Shown here: one piece after another, positions 33,301 through 45,300 of the stretch | How the letters are laid out: each line of letters starts with the position of its first letter | How positions within the stretch are numbered: the first letter of the stretch is position 1 | Origin: Microcyclospora pomicola | Lineage: Eukaryota > Ascomycota > Dothideomycetes > Capnodiales | Length of the DNA stretch: 64,000 nt | Direction: 5' to 3' | Assembly: GCA_002786065.1 (NCBI GenBank) | Contig: NHNY01000026.1 | Location: 1-64,000, forward strand | Program-made: the position numbers and the translations under genes | Notes under the pieces: model-generated | Seen by the model: the letters and a program-made list of their open reading frames with translations, nothing else | Told to the model about the DNA's origin: nothing | Databases searched by the model: none

Positions 33301-36300
33301 ACAACGCTGTATATGAGCATAGTCAATCCGGCCTTGACGAATTCACGAATGAGCAGCGACAGCCAGATGTAACACCTGCCAAGCTGAGTAAGAAGGATCA
33401 AAAGAAGGCTGCGAAAGAAGCCAGTAGAAGTGCATTTTCTGATGTGGCTACCACCATGATGACGGCCGGTGGCATTGCGGCTTTGACTGCTGCAGCGGTA
33501 AAGGAAGATGGGAAGGAAAATGAGTCGTCATCTAGTAGTGCGGGCAAAAAGAAGAAGAGAAAGAGTAAGCTTGGTAGTAGTGAACGCGATCCTCGAGACA
33601 TCGATACCACTGACCAGCCAGAAACAACTCCAGCCGATACCAAACAAGACGTGAGTGAGATGCCTGGTGGCTGGGACAGTGACAGCAAAGCCGAAGCAGA
33701 TGGAGAGAAGCAATGGCCTGATGTGGTTGACCCATTCCAATACCAGGTGAAGGATGATTCGTCATCGGAACCTTCATGGTCTGAGTCTATCGATGCAAAG
33801 AAGAAGAAGAAGAAAAACAAGAAAGACCGCGATAGCGGCCGCTTCAACGAGCCTAGCGCAAGTTCGCCACTAAGATCGGAATGGAACTACGACGACTATA
33901 TAGGTACTTCTGCTGAGGTCAAACCGATCTCTCGTACGGGAGAGCCTACATCTTACGCCAACGGCGGTGGAGCAGGGAAAGACGCATTCGTAGACACTTC
34001 TGCGGCAGCATCTACAAATGTCTCGCCGCATGAGGATGAAGTTGAGAACGAGGCAAGCCCGGATGCATCCAAGTCTGAGACTGCACGACGAACTTCACCC
34101 GATGACAAGCAACGTCGCTTGCAGGATGAAGGTGAAAAAGACGAGTCTCTCGTCCACAGTCGCTCCAGGTCGGTAGTTTCTGAGCCAAGTCGTGAATCTC
34201 GAGAGAGGCAAGGACACTCGGCTGCTCGGACAAGCTCGGAAAATGGCTACCATGGCGAACGCGATCACCATGTGGCAACGTCTGAGCCTGTCGATCTTTA
34301 CGAGGCTGCTGCTCAACGGAACAAACGTCGCTCGAAGTATGAAGGTGATGATGATGACACGGCTTCTGTTGTCTCGAGTCGTTCCAGACGCTTCGAAAAG
34401 GCCGAAGCGACATCCTCTTCTAAGAAGGAGAAAGAGAAGAAGGGCGGACTCTTCGGAATGTTCAGTCGCATGTCAAGTGATGGCGTGCCTACTAGCCGTG
34501 GGCTAGCAAAATCAAAAGAGGATCCGTCTGATCAAGCGACCGTTCAGGAGGGAATGGACGAGGACGGAGAGCGTCGCCACAGGCACCGTAAGCATCGTGG
34601 ATCCGAGTTCGGTGACGATGACGACTCCAGAAGCATCGCATCTGAATCACGACGTAAGCATCGTCACAATGGAGATGAGAGTGTCGACGAGGACGACTCC
34701 TACAGCATATCCACCACAACCGAGTCCAAACGTCGTCACCGCGATGACCGTGACGAATATAGCCGGGAGCGCCGTGGCTCAAAGCCCTCTCAAGATGACG
34801 ACACGGAAAGCCGTGCTGCCAGCGAAGGGAGGAGACACCGTCGGCGCAGAACCGGTGACACGAATGATTCGCCGTCTCGGACTCGCGATGGGAGTTCGAC
34901 AAGCCACAGACATCATCGTCGTCGTCGTACCGGCGAAAGCGTAGATGACAGTAAAGACCAGTCTTTTTTAGGGATTCGGGTAGAGAACCTGCCACCTCTA
35001 CCCGCTAGTCTCCCACAATCTCCGGTTGAAGCAGTAGATGATAAAGACGAGCAGGACAACGGCAGACCTGTCTCGGCTTCACCGGACACACAGACTGCAC
35101 TTCATCATGAAGGGAATGTCGACGAGGGATCGTCTTCTTCTGCAGGACGAACCTCCGACTTCCCTCCACCAACGACGATCCGCGACCCTCCGAACGCCCG
35201 TGATCACGACGAGGAGGTTCTCAAGCTCGATCAACTTCCGCCGCTGCCTTCTTCTAGGCCAGTGTCACCCAAGGCACCGTTCATAACCCCTCGTAGACCA
35301 AGTGTGTCTGGAAGACTTGCCTCGACGACAGCTATCCCGTTGAGATTCCCTTTCGGTCATACTCGGCATAACTCCGAAGATGAACGCAGGGCGAAGAGCT
35401 TCAGCTCACCCGTGAATGCTGCGAATTCTGTGTCGCCGGTCTCCACTTCGACATCAAGACAGGCACGGCCGTCTTCTTCCGAGATTCGTCCTTTGTATCT
35501 TGTAGAGCGCAATCGTAAGGCTGAGGACATAGATGGCACGCTTCCCAGCTTGCCGTCAAGCAAGCCCTCGAGCCGCGCTTCGAGTGTACAAGGTAGCGAA
35601 GACTGGCATTCCGCGAACGAAGATCCGGAGTCTCCAGCAAGGCTAAGAGATCTTACAATAGACACTGGGCGGGCAAACCAGCACAAAGCTGGCGCCGATT
35701 TCCTGAATTCTGCCGAAACTACGCCAAAGGCCAGCGATTTTGCGCACACCGCAATCAACAAACCAGCCCGCGAACAACCTCAATTCTATACCTGGGAAGA
35801 TTTCGAACGCGACGCGCGACTGCATCAAGAACCAGATCTCAATGACCTCCCTACTCTTCCATCGAGTCGATCCAGCTCGCGATCCCGATCGGATCGGAAC
35901 GAGGACTCTACTCAGCCACATGATGATAGAACATCTACTCTTGTTACAGCCACAGCTCTGGCCGGTCTGGCGGCGTTAGCGCATGGCCTTGACGATCGCA
36001 CAGAGACTGGGTTTGAGGGCACTGAAGCTAGGGAGGGGTCGACACAATCCAAGGCGGCGGACGGGGAAGTGACGCATGCAGCAGAAGCCACTGCAACAGA
36101 AGACGCTGAAGTCTCGACCCAGCAAGCATCACATACAGCAACACGTACGACACTTCAATCCCCCGAGCTTGAAAAACGAGGCGTAGCTCCGACTGGCGAG
36201 CAAGAGAAGTCTGCAACCCTTTCTCCTTCACCCGAACATACACGGGCTGTTGAAGAGAATTCTGTGCCTCCGGAAGAAGCACTGAATGTGCGTGGCATCA

Positions 36301-39300
36301 ATGCCATCAACTCTCCGCTATACGAAAGACAAGATGCGCAAGACTTTGTTCCGGAGTCAGGCGCCAGCGAAGCATTTTCTGTCGAGAAAAGCGCATCTGA
36401 AGTACAGGAGCAAGGCGTGCAAGAGCCAGAAGTCATGGCGTCAACTGAAGAATCTGTTCCACTGGCGGAGAGCAATGCTCCTGCAATTACCCGCAAGCAG
36501 TCAAAGAAATCAAAGAAGAAGGCAAAGGGCGCTAAATCAGACGTCGAGAATCACATCTCCGAAAGGGACAGCAGCTTCAGTCCTCGTACAGAGATCCTGC
36601 CGTCGAAGTCCCAAGAGGTACCGGAAGAAGTGACCACGCTCGAGGAGTCGATACGGGAGCCGGTCACAGACGCAGTAGTGATGCCTTCTAGCGCGGAAGC
36701 TGTCGACCTCGACCAGCCAAGCAGCGAAGCAATGATTCCAAGCAAGAAGTCAAAGAAGAACAAGAAACAACAGAAACTTGCCGCAAGTCTCGCGTACGAT
36801 GACTCCTTCCGGGATGTTGATGTTCCTGTGGTGTCGGAAGATGTTGTTGAACCTGAAAAGAACCTTGTACCAAGTCGGGGAATGCAGCAGACAATTGAAA
36901 CATCGGCAAATGAACTGCCCTCCGTATACAAAGAGGCCATTATGTCGGCAGCTGATCCTACCGTCACGGATCCCGATACATCTGCTGGACAGCCCAATGC
37001 AGATGCTCCAACGGACGACTCTGGTGCTGCAGACACCGCAATCAGCAATACCCAAGTCTCAGTGCCTGACTTGAAGCGGGATGAGGATGACACATGGGCT
37101 CCGGTGACCACGACTTCTCGTAAGAAGAGCAAGCAGGATAAGAAGAAGAAGAAGATGAGACACTTACAAGATGAGGATTCCAATGCATCGTCGTCGGCAA
37201 AAGAAATTGTTTCAGCGCCGCCGACGGAAGAAACCCCGGAACCCGTGTCTGATGGTCCGACCCTGCCCGTACACGAGGAAGAAGCTCCTGTGGACCCTGT
37301 TGCCGCATTGCCGTACCGACAGGACGAGAGCGACAGGGAGACATCGCAAGAGCAATCAAGCAATTCGAGTGACGTGGCATCTAAAGCTTTCGGACCGGAG
37401 TCAGAAGTGCCAACGGCTTTGGAAAGTCTCCCTTCTACTGCGATGCTCCCCAGCAATGATGGTCAAAGTGATCCATCTGAACCGACAACTAAAATGAGCA
37501 TCGACGGACCCGTAACGTCTGCCTCCGACCTGCCTGCCGATGAAGCTCATGATGATCGCAAGAGCGTCGACGAGGACACGGTCAGGCCCGAGGAGGTATC
37601 GCTGCCTGCGGATGACCTCGATGATGCAGAGCTGATGGAGAATCCCACCCGCACTGCGTCCATTGAAGCCCCGCTCACAAAGCTGCCCTCAAGCCCCCTG
37701 GCTGTCGCTGGAGCGGACACGTTCAGGCCCGAGGAGGTACCACTGCCTGTGGATGACCTCGATGATGCAGAGCTGATGGAGAGTGCCGCCCCCGCTGCGT
37801 TCGTTGAGACCCCATATACAGAGCTGCCCTCAAGCTCTTTGGCAGTCGCCCAACCGGCACTTAAGTCTCTTGGTGAGCAAGCACTACCTCGCGGACCTCC
37901 AGATGATCAACAAGGAGCAGGAACCAACGAACCTTCTAAAGACGTGAGTCTAGGCGATGTAATTGATATCCAAGACGTCAAGGCAAATGATGTAGAAGAG
38001 ACCTCCCTCGTGGAGAACTCCACACCCAAGCCCACGGAGAACACGCCACTCAACAACCAAATCGAGGACGACTTCTGGCCAGCGACATCGAAGAAGACCA
38101 AGAAAGGAAAGAAGTCGAAGAAGGCGTCAAACGCACAGTCACTTGCCTCTGCTCTACCCGAGGTAGCAGTCGACGCTACAAAGAGCACTGATGATTCGTA
38201 CGAAGAGCCGACCAAGTCCGCAAGTGCGCAGCACGAAGTCACCAACGAGCAACCTCCGACGAAAGACGAGGTTGCCGTTATCGCACAAGATGTAGACACC
38301 CCAAAGTCGAAGAAGAAGGGTAAAAAGAATCGAAAGTCTTTAGTCTCAATATCTTCACCGCAGTCGGAGAATGAAGAGGACTCGAAGGTCGCGATCGCCG
38401 TTCCGGACCCAGCTCTATCTTCCACGACCGACGAGCATAGGACGGACGATCATGAGACGATGTCTGATCTCCGTAACTTTGACCAAAAGTCGGAGGGAAG
38501 CAAAGACACCGCGGCCAATTCAAGCTCCGAGGCAGATGGTCAGTCGAGTGCACAAAATGATTTTACCCCATCAGATGACAACGCTACATTGGCCATGACC
38601 AAGCAGCCAAAAGACGCCTCTCCGAACTCAGAGCATGGAGAAGTGAGGAAAATCGTGCCGGTACCTTCGGCCGAAGCCCAGCCAGATCATACACAGCAGT
38701 CCACGTCGACCACACGCGTGGTTGACCTTGATGACTTCGCATTTGCTGGGAAGAAGAAGAAGGGCAAGAAAGGCAAAAAGGCACGAGAGATCATAGACTG
38801 GGAGGATTCGAACGATATCCCTGATATTGAATCACAGGCTGCGACTAATGTGGAGACCCCTACTCATGCCGTCGGCGAAGGTTTCGGCCAATCTGATAAG
38901 ACTGAAGTGGAACCTGCCGTCGAAAGTCTTGATCCTCGCGATGACCAGCTTCCCCATGACGATTCAGTGGGTCTTGTTTCGTCGAGCAAGAAAAGAAAAG
39001 ACAAGAAGAGCAAAAAGAAGCAGGCGAACCAGGCGCAAGAAGAGACTGTCGATCCGGAAACAGAGCTACGTGCACCAACTGACGCAGAGTACTCATTCAA
39101 GAATGTGGAGCAGGACAGTGCTATCCTAGATGATTCTGGTGCTGCCCAACTTCCAGCTCCTGTGGCTGAAATTCCTAGCTTTTCTTCCACTTCAGAAAGG
39201 GAAAATGACAAGCAGCACGATGACGATCGAGAACTTGATCGACAACCGTTATCTTTGGACCACCATGTCATGTCAGAACGCACGGAAGACCCTACTCAGA

Positions 39301-42300
39301 TTGTCTCTGAGACTGTGCAAGAGCCTTCCGTGCTTGATGAGAATCGCGACTCTATCGCTGACAACGAGCGTTCTGTCGAGAAGTCAGCCAATGACGACAG
39401 CAAGAGCAGCACTCAAGATGATGACGAAAACCACGCGGACAAGAAGTCGGGTTTCATGAGCGTCGTCGAATCAGTAATGTCCGCCACCGGGATTGCAGCA
39501 GTCGCTAATGCTTTCTCTGCGAAGCACACGTCTAGTGGGAAGCTTGATTCTCACCCTGAACCATCGCCTACGACGACGGACACTCCCGACGATCAACACC
39601 ATGGTGCAGAAGGGTTCACCGAATCACTTGCGCAAGAGAGTATACCTTCGCCAATCGAAGCTGGTGTTGAAGCCGATGGAGACGGACAATCTTCCACGAG
39701 GAATCAAGGCCTCGCACAGCTATCCGACAGCCATCTCGCTCAGGCCCAAAACAGTGTTTACTCGACACCCGCTGCTGCGGACCCTTCTGAGTCTGCCTCG
39801 GCCGAAGAGAATGCTCGGTTCCCGACCGACTTCTCGGCCACGAAAGAAGACTCGCAGAATGTGGATGCTTCGAAGGAAATTGACATGATGGCGAGCGAGA
39901 CTGCCGAGCCTGAGACGGAATGGTCGGTGCCAACAAAACCAGGGAAGAAGAAGGGGAAGAAGGGCAAAAAGGGTCGACAGGAGATGCAAGACAACGAAAC
40001 AGTAAAGACTACTAACACGTTCGAAATTGCAAATCGCAGTTCTTCTGATGCTGCTACTGCTTCTACTGCAGCTGGAGCAGTTGCCAATCCCACTGCGTCA
40101 AATTTTGCATCGGAGACTGCTACTGAGCAGATCAGTGCTGAAGAGTCTGAGAGTGTGCAGGACCCACCGATGTCGGAGCTCGCAGTATCCCTGCCCGTAG
40201 CCATTCTTGAAGATCAGGATGTCCCAGGCGAGCATGATAAGGGCAGCGCAGATTCCGACCATTTCGTTGGAGGTCAGGATAAGGACAAGGGCTCTGTTTC
40301 CGGAACAGCCGAGGACGACAGTCAGTTTATGCCAGCAGGAAAGAAAAAGAGCAAGAAGGCCAAGAAGGCCAAGCAATATCTCGACTTCGTCGAAGCGCCT
40401 TCGACGACCTCAGCTCCGTCCGGCGAGGCCGATGCCTCTAAAGCTCTAGAGGTCGTTCCAGTACACGGACTTGAACAAGAAAATTCCGAAGCTCTACCAC
40501 AAGAGTCCGGCGAGACCGCAGAACAAGGACCCACGGCCATAGAAGACCAAACGAGTGCTACTGACGCTCAAAATGAGCTGGTTTCGCATTCTCATGTGAA
40601 TGAGGACCTTCCACCCTTGCCAGAGTCACGTCCACCCACGCCCGATCACGATACTAGGGTTGAGACTTCCGAGGACATCTCAGCCCTTCCAACAGGTGCT
40701 CGCAAGGAAGTGCACGACACGCTTGGCTCCTCCCTCCCTGACAGCACCGATCATGGCGACGTCGACTTCATCGTAGCACAACCAAAGAAATCCAAGAAGG
40801 CTAAAAAGAGCAAGCAACAGCGCAACTCTATCGACGTGTGGGACGAGGGGCATGCCGATTCTACGGCGGGAATTCGAGAGGCGTCTGCCGTCCCTTCAAT
40901 TGATCTCGTCGAAACAAATGTAAATAGCACCGGCATGAATTCGCCTATCGACAAAGAAGTCCCGCTAGTGGCCAGTGCCACAGACTCCGCTGGAAGCGAA
41001 ACTCTTCAGCATGCAGAGGCAGAAAATGATGAGCAGTTCGAGGGAGCTATGACCGAGCAGCAACCATCTGCAGATGACGACGCAACTGCCGAGGGTGCAA
41101 TGCCCTTTCTCAGCAAGAAAGATCGAAAGAAGAAGAAGAAGAACCGACAAGTCACTGATGACACTTGGACAGATGCTCCGACCCCAGAGCTAGAGACGCG
41201 CGTTGATGCGGACAAGGATCTTGGAGATGTTCTCGCATCACACGCGACGGCAGCCACGGCGACTGAAAGTCCCATGCCGCCGGAGACAGATGCGTTTACT
41301 GGTGGTGACGAGTGGTCGAACACATCTCAGAAAAAGTCCAAAAAAGAAAAGCGGAAGGGCAAGAAAAATGGGAATGCTACGCCCCTACCTGAGCGAATTG
41401 AGACGGTCCAAAGCCCACCTCAAGTTCGACCAACAGACTATGAGGGAGACAATCCTACAGATACTTCACCTGTCGATGGTTCGGATGCCAATGTTGAGAC
41501 GATGTCGATGAATGAACATTCCAGCATTGCTGGTCCACCTGCTGAGTCACAACACTCGAATGCATATACGCTTGAGGAAGATGACATTAATGGCGAACCT
41601 CAGGCTGCAAAGGACAACACTTCCGATCGTCACGATTTGGAAAGTGTTGGTGCAACAGTATCCGCGGCGGACGCTGAGGAAGCAACTCAAATCAACAACA
41701 CTGATCATCGCGACATTGCTCCCGACACAGTATCATCAAACTCAACAGATGATGCTGCACCAAAAACTGATGCAACTCATCATGTAGCACGAAGCGATGT
41801 TGCGCAAGAGTCAGAATCGCCATCTCGTCAACCCCACAAAATGACACGCCAAATCTCAGGGCAAAATCTGCAGCCTGCTTCCGACACGCATGATATTGAT
41901 TTTGCTGCTACGCTTGCCGCCGGACTCGCAGGAACTGGGTTCAATCCTGATCTTGTCATCAACGATGCGACATTCCACCGGAGAGCATCGCCTCCTCATT
42001 CAGTGGCCGAGGCAGACCCAGAGGTATTCTCCGGGGTGCAGACAAAGAAGAACAGGAAAAGAAAGGGCGCCAAAGAGCCTCTGGACACTTCCGGGGCAGG
42101 GGAGACCACGGAGTCACACGAAAAGTCTGCTGCCGCACCACCCGGGACAGACGACACAACGCAAAATGACTTCGATGGTATACTCACTGAAGCTTTGTCT
42201 AGTTCCGGGTTTGACCCTGCCATTCTTCAACATGTCTCGTCTGACGAGGTAAATAAATCCGAGCCTGAGGTTCAATACAATATGCCGGGTCGCAAGAAGG

Positions 42301-45300
42301 GCAAGAAAGGCAAGAAAGGAAGTGCAAATCCGGGCGAGTCGGTGGTACCAGACCAGTTTATACCAGGCGCTGAAACAACTTCATTGAACGCTTACGATGC
42401 GATCGACGTGTTACCACAGATGACCGATGATCAAGGCATTGCCTCAAAGCGCGAGCATACCAATCAAGGTGACATGCCAGACCATGCAAGAACGGGAATT
42501 GATCAGCTCGGCCAGTCCAGACACGTGCCAAGCAAGAGCCCGAGCTCGAACGATGAGATCAACACACGGCCAGCCAATGACCCGACGGAAATGTTTGCGG
42601 TGGCCGGAGAACGAGACATGGACGTAGATGAAATGGACGAGGCATATCGTGCTTACAAAAAAAAAGAAAAGCGTAACAAGAAGAAGCAAAGAGCTCGTGA
42701 GAACGGTACTGAGGCCGCACCGTCACCTGCGGACGAGCCACAGCGTCTCGCAGCTTCGAAGGAGTCCTCAAGCCAATCCAGACTCCGTCGCACCTCTGAG
42801 GACTCTTCGCCGGTCAAAGTGGCACCTCACTTGATCAGTCCGAAGGCAGAAATGCACGATCACCACTCGACAAGGCCTGATCACGGGGAGGGCATAAGAT
42901 CGCCAGACGAAGCAAGCTCCTCGCCTGCCAATGTTGTCGCTGCCGCGGCTTTAGCTGCTGGTGCTCTGAGAATGGAGCATGATGTGTTCAGTCACAAGTC
43001 TGAAGCGCCGGCCACCTCTGTCCGTGATACGGGTCCGAGTCCCACACCTCGAGAGGTTAAGGCAGAACCGTCCTCGTGGTCTTTCGACGCGCTTGAAGAC
43101 GGTAGTGCAGCCCCTGAAACCAACCACGGAACATTAAGAGACGTCGACCGTCGTGACGCCCGAGAAAAGCAGCACTCAGATCGTTCTACGTCAAGTTCCG
43201 CCCATGACATGAATACAAAATCGTCGCAAGACAGTCTTCACCGAAGAAGATCACAAGAGCCACTCCGCATATCCACTCCCTCGGAGAGCGATTGGGATCT
43301 CAAGGTCTCGAAGGGACGGTCGAGAGACGAGACAACGCCATCAAATTTGCGTGGACGCAATACAAGCGGTGGCACGGATGACACTCCATTGGAACCAACA
43401 ACCAAGAACCGTACGTCGTATCTATTCCAATCACCTCCCCAGCTCAGCGGGATTGCAGAAGCAATGAATTCAACGCTGACACCTAATGCCGAAGATGGCG
43501 AACTTGGCCGCTCTCGAGATCAGACTGATAGGCCAGCTGTTCACAAGAGTTTCAGTCCTCCAGCCGGTACCGGGCAAGGCCATGCTCGTTCCACGTCACT
43601 GTCTCCCTCGACAGAGATGACCAGTCCGCGACACTTGCACCCTATCGCCGAAGAAACGCATGCTCAGAAGCGGAGCATTGATAGAATGGACACCACGGGA
43701 CCGTCTCCCAAGGCCACAGATCGCACGCAGACTCCACAACCGATCCGTCGCCTGAAACACGACGAAACAATGCAAACCCCGACGCCACTCACGGCAGGAG
43801 ATACCAATGCTCACGCCCACTCTGCGAGTATCCCATTGTCTACCGATGATATCATACAAAGGCTTTCGTGGCCGCCGGTAGATGAGAATACCGACACCGT
43901 GAGCATGGACAAGCTACTGATGAGGCCATCTTCTGTGCGCCCAACAGCAGTTGATCGCTCTCCCAGTGTCATGAGCAATCGTTCGAGCACGAGCGCAGCA
44001 CACTTCAAGACCCCTGAAGAATTGCGCTCATACTCGAGAGCAAGCAATCGCAGCTCCACGCCCACCTTGAGACGCATAGACCGTAGCTTGTCAGGTGATC
44101 TGCGGGCCGCTTCCCGGCGGGGCGACTCCGGATCCGCGGTCGGGTCGACCAAAACAATCACGTTCGAAGCACCGCCAACACCTCCACCGAACGATGGCGA
44201 GGTGATGGAGGACAGCGAAGCGCGCGACGTGGCGATGGCGGACGACGTCTTCGTAAGTACTTCCACCAAGTTGGAAGACCAGCACACTGAGTTCGCGTTG
44301 CAGCAAGGGTATGGCGATGCACAAAGATCAAATGTCTCACCGACACGACCGCCAAGCGTGCGAAAGAGACAAAGCATGCACATCGTCGATCTAGAATCCA
44401 GGCTTGACCACCTTGTTGCGGAAAACCAGGCGTTACAAGACGCAAAGCATTCGCATGAGTCGTCTACGGACCAGCATGATGCCGACAGTCAGATCCTTCG
44501 AGAGACGCTAGAAGCACGCGAGCTGCTACTTCACGAAAAGGAAGTCGAGATCAGTCAAATTCGAGCTCTCCTGCAACCTATGCAAGACGAAATCGCGCGT
44601 CTCAGCGAGATCAATGAAGGTCTTACAGAATCGAACAAAAATCTTGTGGATGATGCCAACGGTCGCTACGCAACCCTACAGACCGAACACGCCAATGCGC
44701 ACGAGCAATGGCAAAACACTAGCCGAGAATTGGAAACCGCGCGCATGGAACATGGTAGACTGACCAACGGCATGAAGGAAATCGTGGAACTGGAGATAGC
44801 AAACGCGCTTGCTGACAAAAACGCGGAGATTTTGCGGCTACGAGAACAGCTAGACGTCGCCACAGAACAGATCCGAGCCATGCAGGTGCAGATTCAGTCT
44901 TCAAGATCGAACGACATCCTCACGACTCGCGACGAAGACTATTTCGATGGTGCTTGCCAGAAACTGTGTCAACATGTCCAACAATGGGTTCTTCGCTTCT
45001 CAAAGCTGTCAGATAACCGAGTCTGCCGGCTTTCCACTGAATTGAACGATGACAAGATCGAGCAACGTCTGGACAATGCAATCCTTGACGGCTCCGACGT
45101 CGACCGACTACTGAGCGATCGCGTGAGGCGCCGGGACGTCTTCATGTCAGTGGTGATGACTATGGCTTGGGAGTACATCTTCACACGTTATCTCTTCGGC
45201 ATGGATCGTGAGCAACGCCAGAAGCTCAAGGCGTTGGAAAAGATCCTCGCCGAAGTGGGGCCACCACGAGCCATTGCACATTGGCGTGCGACGACTTTGA

